Shown piece by piece: positions 48,347 to 57,196 of a stretch of 64,000 nt of DNA (its first letter is position 1; each line of letters begins with the position of its first letter). Source of the DNA: Actinomycetes bacterium. Lineage in GTDB: Bacteria > Actinomycetota > Coriobacteriia > WRKU01 > WQUG01. The notes under the pieces are model-generated. The model searched no databases and was not told the DNA's origin. It was given only the letters and a program-made list of their open reading frames with translations. The translations under genes were made by a program, and so were the position numbers. Location of the stretch: positions 1-64,000 of the forward strand of contig JAISUC010000009.1 of assembly GCA_031272275.1 (NCBI GenBank), written 5' to 3'.

Positions 48347-49895
48347 CCGTCCCGCTGTTCCCCGCATCGGCGCCACAGCCATCCGCCCCGGCATCCATCG
48401 CGTCCGCCTGCAACCGCCCGACCACATCGGCGAACACGGCGCACACGACCGCACAGTCCGCGTCACTCAGCGTCCGTACATTCAACAGCAGCCGGTCCTC
48501 GGCAATGTGTCCGACCACCGGCACCGCGCCCGCACAGCGCATCAGCTGCTCCAGCCGGTTCGCGCCTGTGCCCTCCACCGTGATCGCGACCGCGTAACCC
48601 GCCAGTTCCGTTTCCGGCAACGAGCCGCCACCGGCGTACCCGGCATCCGGTACCACCGCAATCGTCGCGCTCACGCCGGCATCCGCCGCACGCTCTGCCG
48701 CACACGCGTCCGCACCGCCGTCCGCTGCCGCTTCCCGCAGCACGCGCTCCAGTTGCAGCGCCAGCGCCTCGGCGCGCACCCGACAGGTCTCGGCGTCTGC
48801 CACCAGAGCGGCCAAGGTCGGAACCTCGCGCACGGCACGCGCCGGGTCGCGGTACAGCGACAACGTCGCCTGCAGCGCGGCCAGCGTCATCTTGTCACAG
48901 CGCACGGCACGCGCGATGGGGTGAGCCTTCAGGCGCGCTATCGCATCCCGGCGTCCACACACAATGCCCGCCTGGGGTCCCCCCAACAGCTTGTCGCCCG
49001 AAAAGCTCACGACGTCCACACCTGCGGCGACGACTTCTGCCACCGTGGGTTCGTGCGGCAGCCCGAACGCCGCCAGGTCCACCAACACCCCGCTGCCCAG
49101 GTCTTCTGCCACCCACAGATTCCGTTCGCGCGCCAACGCCACCAGCTCTGCCGCCGACACTTCTTCGACGAAACCGCTGACGCGATAGTTCGAGGTATGC
49201 GCCCGGTACAGCAGCCGCACCGCAGCACCCACCGCCTCGGCCGCCTCGTCAATCGCGCGCACGTAATCGCGCAGGTGCGTCTTGTTGGTCGTCCCGACCT
49301 CGATCATCCGCGTGCCGCCGGCAGCCATGATGTCCGGAATCCGAAACGAGCCACCGATTTCGACCAGCTGTCCGCGCGACACCACCGTCGCCGCCCCGCC
49401 GCCCAGCGCCGCCAGCGTCAGCATCACGGCCGCCGCGTTGTTGTTGACCACCATCGCCGCCTCGCAGCCGACCAGCTCGCACAACAGCGCCTCGACGTGG
49501 TCGTGGCGACTGCCGCGCACACCCGCCTCCACGTTGTATTCCAAATTCGAATAGCCCTCATTAATCTCGCTGACCGCACGCTGCGCCACCGCCGGCAGTA
49601 CGCTCCGCCCCAAGTTCGTGTGGATGATAATCCCGGTTGCATTTACCACCGGCACCGGCGAGGGTTTCAGCAATTGTTCCAGGCGGGGGAGTACGTCCCG
49701 CACCGCTGCGCCGACGTCATAACAGTCGGTCACCGTACCGTCCGCGATTCCGGCACGCGCCGTTTCCAAGGTCGCGCGCACCGCATCGAGCAGCACCGAG
49801 CGCGCAACACCGTCGTCGACGGCAGCGACCAACAACGCATCCGACAGCACTTCATCGACAGACGGTAATGCACGGTACAGGCTGCTTTTCTCCAC
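48339..49895 (-). CDS. selA: L-seryl-tRNA(Sec) selenium transferase
   Basis: SelA converts Ser-tRNA-Sec to Sec-tRNA using selenophosphate and PLP. The 518-residue protein has NATGIIIHTNLGRSVLP, NLEYNVEAGVRGSRHDHVEALLCELVG, VNNNAAAVMLTL and the PLP lysine in SFSGDKLLGGPQAG. A family A copy (49685-49700) encodes RDVLPRL near residue 67. The C-terminus has an Ala/Asp/Gly-rich tail overlapping selB. It is transcribed away from the hydrogenase operon and convergently with selD. Confidence 0.96.
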   Translation of the reverse strand: MEKSSLYRALPSVDEVLSDALLVAAVDDGVARSVLLDAVRATLETARAGIADGTVTDCYDVGAAVRDVLPRLEQLLKPSPVPVVNATGIIIHTNLGRSVLPAVAQRAVSEINEGYSNLEYNVEAGVRGSRHDHVEALLCELVGCEAAMVVNNNAAAVMLTLAALGGGAATVVSRGQLVEIGGSFRIPDIMAAGGTRMIEVGTTNKTHLRDYVRAIDEAAEAVGAAVRLLYRAHTSNYRVSGFVEEVSAAELVALARERNLWVAEDLGSGVLVDLAAFGLPHEPTVAEVVAAGVDVVSFSGDKLLGGPQAGIVCGRRDAIARLKAHPIARAVRCDKMTLAALQATLSLYRDPARAVREVPTLAALVADAETCRVRAEALALQLERVLREAAADGGADACAAERAADAGVSATIAVVPDAGYAGGGSLPETELAGYAVAITVEGTGANRLEQLMRCAGAVPVVGHIAEDRLLLNVRTLSDADCAVVCAVFADVVGRLQADAMDAGADGCGADAGNSGTDA

Positions 49896-49975
49896 TGCAA
49901 ATCCCTTTCTGTTTCAGTAATCCTGCGGACAAACCGGCGCGCAGCCGGCGTGCGTAGTTCCAGGAGGCCAAGGGT

Positions 49976-50076
49976 TCCGCAAAACCCGGCGTAGTTGTCC
50001 TACGTGGTTTTGCGCGGTTCCGCCGGCCGACACCGAAATGCGCCGCCGGGTGCGTGCCGACGGGGGGACGTGCTCC
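49976..50076. repeat. Inverted repeat and family A copy between selA and the hydrogenase operon
   Basis: CCGCAAAACC (49978) and GGTTTTGCGCGG (to 50017) flank a CGTAG/CTACG inner stem, a hairpin of about 45 nt. A family A copy GGGACGTGCTCCCCCGATT follows (50062-50080). No gene is seen between 49896 and 50379. Confidence 0.55.
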
Positions 50077-50157
50077 CCCGATTATACAACCACCGGTCGG
50101 TTTCGGACGTGCGCAGATGACCTATAATAAATTTTGATACCATCCACGAAAAAGTAT

Positions 50158-50186
50158 TTGAGTTTTGCATTGAAGTGCGCGATAAT
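50158..50186 (+). promoter_or_regulatory. Promoter of the hydrogenase operon
   Basis: TTGAGT (50158-50163), a 17-bp spacer and GATAAT (50181-50186), giving a leader of about 185 nt. A second TATAAT lies at 50123-50128. The leader contains no obvious riboswitch. Confidence 0.6.
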
Positions 50187-50379
50187 CTTTGCGGGAGAAA
50201 CCTGTTTGTGATTGGCACAGGGTGGACGGCAATTCCGGTCGGAATGGCTGTTCAAAGGAGACAACAGGGAGGAGGATTCTAGTTTCACCACGGTTTATAC
50301 GTGCGATAACTGCGCAGGTCGGAAAGCCGGCGCGGTCGTACGGTTCTGTCTGTTCTGACACCAGTGAGGAGGTGGAGGC

Positions 50380-51570
50380 ATGACGCAAGAGGCAGTGAAG
50401 GAGGCGAGCTTTTATGAAAGGCTCAGCCACCGAGGGGTTTCGCGTCGCGACTTTTTGAAGTTCTGCGGCTCGACCGCGGCCGTGTTGGGGATGTCGTCTG
50501 CCATGGTTCCGACCATAGCGACGAAAATCGCCGGTGCGGCTGAAAGCGGTTTGACCCCCGCTCTCTGGATTCACGGCGGTGCATGCACCGGCTGTTCGGA
50601 ATCCATCGCGCAAGCTACCTACCCGAATGTCGCGGATATCGTGCTCGATATCCTCTCTCTGCAGGCGCAGGAGACCGTTCAGATGGCGACGGGCGAATAC
50701 GTCGAGCAGGCGCAGGAGGCCTGCTACGAAGCCAACAAGGGCGCCTACATCATGATTTTCGAAGGCGCAGTCATGACCGGCCTGGACGGCAATACTTTGC
50801 GCGTCGCCGGGCAACCCTTGACCGAACACCTGAAAAAGATCTGTGCCGGTGCCGCTGCCGTGGTTGCGGTCGGCAGCTGTGCGGTCGACGGCGGGTGGAC
50901 GCGCGCCTATCCGAATCCGGCGGGCGGTATGGGTATCGGCGAATGGATGGCGCAAGAGGGTATCGGCACCCCCTGCGTGAATCTGCCCGGATGCCCGGTC
51001 AACCCCGAAGAGATCGTCGCCGTGGTCGTGCAGGCGCTGATTTGCGGCGACCTGACGCAGGTCGTGGCCAGCCTGGACGAGTTCGGTCGTCCGAAGTACC
51101 TGTACGGCTCGACCATTCACGACAATTGCCCGCGCCGCGGTCATTTCGAGAACGGCGAGTTCGTCTACACCTTCGGTTCGCCCGAAGAGGGTAAGGCGTG
51201 GTGCCTGTATCCGCTGGGCTGCAAGGGTCCGCAGACCTATCGTCGCTGCCCGATGATTCGCTGGAACAACAGCGTGTCGTGGTGCGTCGATTCGGGTGGT
51301 CCCTGTATCGGTTGCGCAAACTGGAACTGGGTCGACAACAACGCCCCGTTCCGCGGGCGCGTCCGTCAGGTCGGCAAGGGCGTCATCGGTGGACCCGGTG
51401 GAGTCAGCCCCGTTACCGCCGCATCGGTGGTCGGTGGCGTGGTTGCGGTTGCCCTGGTCGCGCACGGCTTCGGCATGAAGGCGGCCGGCCGCATCGGCAA
51501 GAACCCGACCATGAAGACCGAGACCATGAAGGAATACGACCGCAAGCGCCTCAAGAAGGAGGCGAAGTGA
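50380..51570 (+). CDS. [NiFe]-hydrogenase small subunit, TAT-exported and membrane-anchored
   Basis: The 396-residue Fe-S subunit transfers electrons from the active site to cytochrome b. It begins with a twin-arginine signal (SRRDFLKFCGSTAAVLG), then the proximal cluster motif GGACTGCSES, VGSCAVDGG, NLPGCPVNP, medial/distal cluster region HDNCPRRGHFENG, PLGCKGP and C-terminal GGPCIGCANW. A C-terminal helix (ASVVGGVVAVALVAHGFGM) anchors it in the membrane with a Lys-rich tail. GTGAGGAGG precedes the ATG. The stop lies 1 bp before the large-subunit start. Confidence 0.96.
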   Translation: MTQEAVKEASFYERLSHRGVSRRDFLKFCGSTAAVLGMSSAMVPTIATKIAGAAESGLTPALWIHGGACTGCSESIAQATYPNVADIVLDILSLQAQETVQMATGEYVEQAQEACYEANKGAYIMIFEGAVMTGLDGNTLRVAGQPLTEHLKKICAGAAAVVAVGSCAVDGGWTRAYPNPAGGMGIGEWMAQEGIGTPCVNLPGCPVNPEEIVAVVVQALICGDLTQVVASLDEFGRPKYLYGSTIHDNCPRRGHFENGEFVYTFGSPEEGKAWCLYPLGCKGPQTYRRCPMIRWNNSVSWCVDSGGPCIGCANWNWVDNNAPFRGRVRQVGKGVIGGPGGVSPVTAASVVGGVVAVALVAHGFGMKAAGRIGKNPTMKTETMKEYDRKRLKKEAK

Positions 51571-51571
51571 C

Positions 51572-53275
51572 ATGGCTGAACCGAATGTTGTCATAGATCC
51601 CATTACCCGTATCGAGGGCCACCTGCGTATCGAGGCGGTCGTCGAGGGTGGCGTCATCACCGACGCCTGGTGCGTGTCAACGCTGTTCCGCGGGATTGAA
51701 AACGTCGTCAAGGGACGTCGTCCCGAAGACGCGGCCTACATCGCGCAGCGTATGTGCGGCGTGTGCCCGACTTCCCACAGTCACGGTTCCGCAATGAGCG
51801 TCGAGGACGCCACCGGTACGGTCATCCCGAACGGTGCGCGTCTGGTGCGAAACCTGCTGGAGGCGGCGGAGTTTCTGCACAGCCACATTCTGTGGTTCTA
51901 CACGCTGGCGGCACTGGACTATGTGAACCCGGCAAAGGCGCTGGCGGCAAACATCGCCGACACCTATGCGCTGGCACAGGCGGCAGGCACCAGCACCAGT
52001 GATTTCGGAGCCGTGCAGGCCCGGTTGAAGAAACTGGTCGACGGGGGAGACCTCTCGATTTTCAGCAACGGTTGGTGGGGTATCAACCCCTTGACCGACC
52101 CGGAAGCCGCTGACGCCCTGTACAACCCCGAGATGCCGGCAGAGCTGCACCTGATCGGTGTGGCGCACTATCTGGAGGCGCTCGAGATGCAGGCCGAGGC
52201 GGCCCGTGTCATGGCATTGATTTCGGGCAAGTTCCCGCATTCGATGACCAGCGTTGCCGGCGGTACCGCGTGGGTACCGACACCGGACAAGCTCGACGAC
52301 ATCCTGTACCGCTTAAAGCGCGTCGCCGAATGGATCAACGCGGCGATGATTCCCGATACTTTGGCGATCGCCCCCTTCTATGTGGCGGCGCTCGAGTTCG
52401 GTGGCGGTTGCGGGAACTTCCTTTCCTGGGGCGTATTCAATCGCGAGGACCAGGTCCGCGAGAGCCGTTATCTGCCGGCAGGCGTGCTGTATGCAGCTGA
52501 GGGCTTGAAGGTCGAGCAGGCCGATTACAACAAGGTCAAAGAGTACGTCGACCGCAGCTGGTATATCTCCGAGACGGGATTGCCGCCGCTGGAAGGTCAG
52601 ACCGAGATCATCACCGAGTGGACTGACTCGACCTTTGACCGTGAGGGTCAGTACAGCTGGGCCAAGGCACCGCGCTATGACGGGAAAGCCATGGAGGCAG
52701 GCCCCCTGTCGCGTATGCTGGTCGCCTATCTGTCGGCCGACAACGAGAGCAACGCCGCCGTCAAGTCGCTGGTCGACGGGGCGCTGGCAAAGCTCGGCAT
52801 CACCGATCCCACCAAACTGGTGAGCCTGTTGGGCCGCATCGCCGCCCGCAACCTCGAGGCGAAATTCATCGCCGACGAGTGCCTGGGATGGGTCACGGAA
52901 CTGGCAGCCTACGTCAAAGACGGCGGCGCGGATTTCTGGGCATCCTACAAGGCCGACAGCGGACAGGGCGCAGGCCTCTGGGAGGCTCCGCGCGGGGCCC
53001 TGGGCCACTTCATCAACATCAAGGGCGGACGCATCGAGAACTACCAGGTCGTCACGCCGGGTACCTGGGATCTTTCGCCGAAAGACGGCGACGGACAGCC
53101 CGGACCGATGGAGGCCGCGCTGATCGGAACCCCGATTGCCGAGGTCGAACGTCCGATAAATGCTGCGCGTATTGTGCGTAGCTTCGATCCTTGAGTAGGC
53201 TGTGGCGTTCACGTGATTGAACGCGAAACCGGAAAGACCGGCACCGTCTATTCCCGTACGTGGGGGGTGAAGTAA
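51572..53275 (+). CDS. [NiFeSe]-hydrogenase large subunit with selenocysteine (UGA 53192-53194)
   Basis: This is the nickel-iron catalytic subunit of a respiratory uptake hydrogenase. The N-terminal ligand motif MCGVCPTSHSHGS (Cys 62, 65) is present. Conventional translation stops at SFDP (540 residues), lacking the obligatory C-terminal DPCxxCxxH motif. Reading UGA 541 as Sec gives DP-U-VGCGVHV followed by 20 residues to TAA at 53273-53275. His 547 is then the expected protease cleavage site, and the tail IERETGKTGTVYSRTWGVK resembles removable tails. The TAA is directly followed by the cytochrome b start (53276). A hairpin lies 10 nt after the UGA. Total 567 codons. Confidence 0.92.
53205..53224 (+). 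promoter_or_regulatory. SECIS hairpin in the hydrogenase large-subunit gene
   Basis: GCGTTC (53205-53210), loop ACGTGATT and GAACGC (53219-53224) form a perfect 6-bp stem starting 10 nt after the UGA, where SelB-binding elements lie in bacteria. Confidence 0.75.
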
Positions 53276-53947
53276 ATGGCACACAAACCGGTCCGCGAAG
53301 GACACCCCATCGTCTTTGTCATCACCCACTGGATTAACCTGTTGGCGATGCTGTTTTTGACCCTGTCGGGATTCTACATCCACTATCCGGTCGTGGGCGG
53401 CTGGATGGGCTGGGCACGCGGCACGCACTTCTTCTGGATGTTCATCCTGCTGATTTGCCTGGCATTCCGCATCATCGCGTCGTTCTTTGTGAAAACGACC
53501 AACATGCCCGGCACCCGCGAACAGGACCGCGACATCAAAAACTGGCTGCCCCAGGCCGCCAACCGCCACCAGATGTGGCCGACCATCAAGTACTACCTGT
53601 TCTTTAAAAAGGACTACCCGATATCGGCCAAATATGCGTCCTTGCAGAAAATCGCCTACCTGGCAACCATCCCGCTGACGCTGCTTGCGGCCTACACGGG
53701 ATTTTGCCTGTGGGGTCCCACCTCACAATGGGCCTTTTTCCGCGTCGGCACCAACCTCTGGGCATCCTGGTTCAATTTCGGGGGAGGAGGAGCTCTCATG
53801 CCGATGCGTGTCCTACACTATTGGATCATGTGGGTCATCCTCATCTTCACGGCGGTACACGCCTATCTGGCAAACATCTACAACTTTGCCCCGTCAAAGA
53901 TGATCTTTGCCTGGATTGAGGACCCCGACGCCCTCGATAGTCACTAG
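53276..53947 (+). CDS. Ni/Fe-hydrogenase cytochrome b subunit
   Basis: The 223-residue membrane protein has four or five helices and haem-ligating His in FVITHWINLLAMLFLTLSGFYIHYP, MRVLHYWIMWVILIFTAVHAYLANIY and the second segment, as in HyaC-type dihaem cytochromes b. It passes electrons from the hydrogenase to menaquinone. The start immediately follows the corrected large-subunit stop. The operon is small subunit-large subunit-cytochrome b; maturation genes other than the protease at 18726 are not in the window. Confidence 0.93.
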   Translation: MAHKPVREGHPIVFVITHWINLLAMLFLTLSGFYIHYPVVGGWMGWARGTHFFWMFILLICLAFRIIASFFVKTTNMPGTREQDRDIKNWLPQAANRHQMWPTIKYYLFFKKDYPISAKYASLQKIAYLATIPLTLLAAYTGFCLWGPTSQWAFFRVGTNLWASWFNFGGGGALMPMRVLHYWIMWVILIFTAVHAYLANIYNFAPSKMIFAWIEDPDALDSH

Positions 53948-53981
53948 GCTGGTTGCAGTCGCGCCTGCGCGGCAACCCGCA

Positions 53982-54129
53982 CGTCATTGCGAGCCCGCCG
54001 CAGGCGGGCTCGCAATCCATTGGGTTAACGGGGACGGACCGGATGCGATAAAAAGCTTTACAGCTTTTTTCGCACCGGTCCTCACCATACCGCGGCAATA
54101 CATGCGGGGCGGGCATTGTGCCCGCCCCG
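53982..54129. repeat. Family C repeat cluster and terminators after the hydrogenase operon
   Basis: CGTCATTGCGAGCCCGCCG (53982-54000) with inverted CAGGCGGGCTCGCAATCCA (to 54019) is a family C unit. AAAAAGCTTTACAGCTTTTT (54050-54069) is an intrinsic terminator, almost identical to that after copA. GGGGCGGGC/GCCCGCCCC (54107-54125) follows; its ATGCGGGG context recurs at 32871. Confidence 0.7.
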
Positions 54130-54150
54130 TTTGTGTGTTCTTCAGCTTAT

Positions 54151-55041
54151 TCAGCGCATGTTGTCGCGGCAAAAGTCCGCAAAACTCGCAGCCGCACGCG
54201 ATAGCGACTTGTGCGGAAACGCCAACCAAAACGGCCGTTTCCAAGGTCGCCCGGTCAGCTGCAATTCGGCCACCGTACCCAGCTGCAGCGCCTTGTCCGC
54301 GACATAGCGGCTGACCACCGCGATGCCTAGGCCCCCCTCGACGGCGGCGACCACGCCCTCGCCGGTGTCCAGCTCGACCATGGCCTGCAGCGTGTTCATG
54401 TCCACGCCGGCCGCGTCCAGAATCCGCTTGACGCTGCGCTGTGTGCCGCTCTCGGCATTACGCATCACCCAGCGCTCGCCCACCAAGGCCTTTACCGTCA
54501 GCTTCTTACATTCGGTCAGGGGATGCCCCGCAGGCGCAATCGGCACCAGCTCGTCGTGCCCGCATTCCTCATAGTCGACCTTGCGCCCGGTGATGCGCGC
54601 CCCGCATACGCCCACGTCGGCTTCCCCCGCATCCAGCGCAGCCACCGTCTCTTGGGTGCTGGCGACCTCGATGGCCACGCCGACATCGGGGTATTGCTCG
54701 ACGAAGCGCCCCAGCAGCGGCGGGATGATGTAATCGCCCGGCGTGGTCGACGCCGCAACGCGCAGGCTGCCGCGCACGCCGCCCGACAGCTCGGTCAGCT
54801 CGTCGATGGCCTTTTCCTCAATCGCCAGCATCTCTTTCGCGCGGGGGAGCAACAAGGCTCCGGCATCGGTCAAATCGACCTTACGGTATTTGCGCTCCAA
54901 TAAAGCCGCTCCCAGCTCGTCTTCCAGCGCGCGTACCTGCATCGTAATCGCAGGCTGCGACAGCGACAGTTTGTGCGCGGCCCGCGAAAACGAGCCCAGC
55001 TCGACCACGGTGACGAAACTCCGCAGTTGTGTGTTGTTCAT
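54151..55041 (-). CDS. LysR-family transcriptional regulator, similar to the selenium-metabolism group
   Basis: The 296-residue regulator has an N-terminal winged helix (TQLRSFVTVVELGSFSRAAHKLSLSQPAITMQVRALEDELG) and a periplasmic-binding-like effector domain. The segment VRGSLRVAASTTPGDYIIPPLLGRFVEQYPDV is very like the LysR proteins linked to selenium metabolism genes. Position beside the hydrogenase-selenoprotein island fits, but it is divergent from the MFS gene and may control that instead. The target is unproven. Confidence 0.85.
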   Translation of the reverse strand: MNNTQLRSFVTVVELGSFSRAAHKLSLSQPAITMQVRALEDELGAALLERKYRKVDLTDAGALLLPRAKEMLAIEEKAIDELTELSGGVRGSLRVAASTTPGDYIIPPLLGRFVEQYPDVGVAIEVASTQETVAALDAGEADVGVCGARITGRKVDYEECGHDELVPIAPAGHPLTECKKLTVKALVGERWVMRNAESGTQRSVKRILDAAGVDMNTLQAMVELDTGEGVVAAVEGGLGIAVVSRYVADKALQLGTVAELQLTGRPWKRPFWLAFPHKSLSRAAASFADFCRDNMR

Positions 55042-55153
55042 TGCTACCCTCTCGTCAGTTCAATAATTCCATCTTATACATATCCGTGCACGCAATAAGC
55101 AAATTATATAACAACCCGTCTCCGTCGGTTTCGCTTTCGCCAACCTGCTGGGA

Positions 55154-55159
55154 TAGAAT
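55154..55159 (+). promoter_or_regulatory. -10 box of the MFS gene in the divergent LysR promoter region
   Basis: TAGAAT ends 8 nt before ATG 55168, so the mRNA is probably leaderless; no Shine-Dalgarno is seen. The 126-bp divergent region also holds ATTCCATCTTATAC-type AT-rich sequence near 55065 for the LysR gene. Confidence 0.5.
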
Positions 55160-55167
55160 AGAAAACA

Positions 55168-56634
55168 ATGGAAACCACTGCCGGCAGCTACATAAACCTC
55201 TGGCGCAACAGCGCATTTCGCAAACTCTGGGTCGCACAGTTCGTCTCATCGATGGGCGACTGGTTGATTATCGGTATCCTGGTGCCGACGGTAACCGAGC
55301 TTTCGGGCGGCAGCTCGATGGCGGTGGCCGGGCTCTTGGTCGCAAAAATCCTGCCGGCGCTGCTCCTCAGCTCGCTGGTGGGCGCCATCATCGACCGCTT
55401 CCCCCGCCGCGAAATCATGCTGGTGGCAGACGGCGTGCGTCTGCTGTTGGTTCTGCTGCTGCTGGTCGTCAACACGCTGTGGTCCATCTATCTGGTGGTG
55501 TTTCTCATGGAGACCTTCAGTCTGTTTTTCTGGCCGGCCAGAAACGCCCTGATTCCCAATATCGTCGCAGACGCCGACGTCAAAAAGGCCAACAGCTTTA
55601 TGTACACGACCCAACAGGTCGGCATGGTGTTGGGATTGGCGACCTCGGGTGCGATCATGCGCGGTTTCGAATCGCTGGTCCGTGCCACCACGACCGTGGT
55701 CACCCAGCTGCAGTTCACTCCGCTGATCGACCTGATGAACCGCCTTTCCCCGATACTTTTGGGCAGCCGCGCCGGTTATTTCGTCGACAGCCTGACCTTT
55801 ATCCTGTCGGGCCTGATGATACTGCTGATTCACAAGGGCACCGAACGCTTCACCCCGCACACCGACAAGCCGCTGGACGCACGCGAAATCGGCCGCGATG
55901 CCATCGATTCCTTCCGTTTCCTGCGCGAACATGCCGAACTGCGCGGGATCCTCATCAGCGTCTTCATCGGTATCGTGGGCGGCGGCGCCATCGTCCCGGT
56001 CGGTCTGAACTACATCGCGACACTGACCGGCACCATCCCCTTTGCCGATCAGTTCCCGGCACTGGCGGCATTTGCAGGCTCGCAACAGATATTCATCCTC
56101 ACCTGGATGGGCGTCGGCATGGCATCGGGCGCAATCCTAGTCCCCCGTGTTGAAAAACGCCTGCCGGTGAAGTTGCTGTTCCCGGCATCCATCGCGACCT
56201 TTGCCATCGGTATGGTCATATTTGCCCTGAACCCCTGGTATTTCTTGGCATGCCTGCTGGCGGCGGGCGGCGGTTTTTGCATCTCGATGCTCACCGTCAC
56301 CGGCAACAACTACGTCGTCCAGCACGTCAGCGACGAAATCCGCGGCCGCGTCTTTACGACGCTCGAAAGCGTCATCCGGATATCGCTCTTGATTTCGATG
56401 ATTATCACCTCCCCGGTCAGCGACTTCATCGCAACGGTGCTGCGCGTCTTTCTGGCGGACTTCGGCATCACCAAGTTCCTCTGGTGGGATCTGACCGGCG
56501 CGCGCCTGACGCTGCTGCTGTCGGCCTGCGTGGTGGGTGTGGCGGCGTGGTACGCATTTCGGAAAGTGTACCTAGCCGATTCCAGCTGGGAACAGAACGC
56601 ACATACAGCACATATGGGGGAGTCGGATGTCTGA
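55168..56634 (+). CDS. MFS transporter
   Basis: The 488-residue protein has about 12 helices. The N-terminal LWRNSAFRKLWVAQFVSSMGDWLIIG and the A-motif-like GAIIDRFPRREIMLVADGVR are typical of MFS permeases of the enterobactin/macrolide exporter type. A soluble-looking insert (residues 165-210) lies between helices 5 and 6, as in related proteins. It ends overlapping the fumarase beta-subunit gene by 8 bp. The substrate is unknown; divergence from the LysR gene suggests regulation by it. Confidence 0.88.
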   Translation: METTAGSYINLWRNSAFRKLWVAQFVSSMGDWLIIGILVPTVTELSGGSSMAVAGLLVAKILPALLLSSLVGAIIDRFPRREIMLVADGVRLLLVLLLLVVNTLWSIYLVVFLMETFSLFFWPARNALIPNIVADADVKKANSFMYTTQQVGMVLGLATSGAIMRGFESLVRATTTVVTQLQFTPLIDLMNRLSPILLGSRAGYFVDSLTFILSGLMILLIHKGTERFTPHTDKPLDAREIGRDAIDSFRFLREHAELRGILISVFIGIVGGGAIVPVGLNYIATLTGTIPFADQFPALAAFAGSQQIFILTWMGVGMASGAILVPRVEKRLPVKLLFPASIATFAIGMVIFALNPWYFLACLLAAGGGFCISMLTVTGNNYVVQHVSDEIRGRVFTTLESVIRISLLISMIITSPVSDFIATVLRVFLADFGITKFLWWDLTGARLTLLLSACVVGVAAWYAFRKVYLADSSWEQNAHTAHMGESDV

Positions 56635-57196
56635 ACCCCGGCGCATCTCCCTGCCGTTCACCGCGGATGTGGTACGTGACCTGCGTGCCGGCGACGAGCT
56701 GTTATTGTCCGGTCCCGCCTATACGGCACGCGATGCCGCGTTCGCGCGTCTGGTCGAACAGCGCCCCGCGGACGTGCTGCAGCAGCTGCGCGGGCAGCTG
56801 GTGTTTTTTGCGGGACCCACTCCCCCCCGTGCGGATCGTCCCGCCGGTGCCATCGGGCCCACCACGGCATCGCGCATGGATGCGTTGCAGGTGCAGCTGA
56901 TGGACGACGGGGTGCTGTATACTTTGGGCAAGGGCTCGCGGGGACAACAGTATGTGGATGCTGCCCGCGCACACGGTGCCGTCTATCTGGCGGCGGTCGG
57001 CGGGGCGGCTGCTCTGTTGGCGCGTGCGGTGAACGCCAGCCGGATTGTCGCCTGGCCGGATTTGGGGACCGAGGCCGTGGCGCGTTTGAATTTGGTGGAT
57101 TTCCCCGCATTTGTTGCGATAGATGCAAGCGGTAATGACATATACCGAACGGCACCGCAACAATGGAGAGTTCAGCGGCAAGGCACGCAGCAATGA
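56627..57196 (+). CDS. Fumarate hydratase (class I) beta subunit / C-terminal domain protein
   Basis: The 189-residue protein matches the C-terminal (beta) half of class I Fe-S fumarases and tartrate dehydratases: LRAGDELLLSGPAYTARDAAFARLVE, GKGSRGQQYVDAARAHGAVYLAAVGGAAALLAR and NLVDFPAFVAIDASGNDIY. The alpha subunit with the Fe-S ligands is not adjacent, although the two are normally neighbours. It overlaps the MFS stop and, by 4 bp, the tmk start. Confidence 0.85.
   Translation: MSEPRRISLPFTADVVRDLRAGDELLLSGPAYTARDAAFARLVEQRPADVLQQLRGQLVFFAGPTPPRADRPAGAIGPTTASRMDALQVQLMDDGVLYTLGKGSRGQQYVDAARAHGAVYLAAVGGAAALLARAVNASRIVAWPDLGTEAVARLNLVDFPAFVAIDASGNDIYRTAPQQWRVQRQGTQQ

Noticed and set aside
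47633-49868. Long plus-strand frames opposite selB and selA
   Set aside because: They mirror the codon bias of the well-supported selenium genes on the other strand and have no recognisable protein features.
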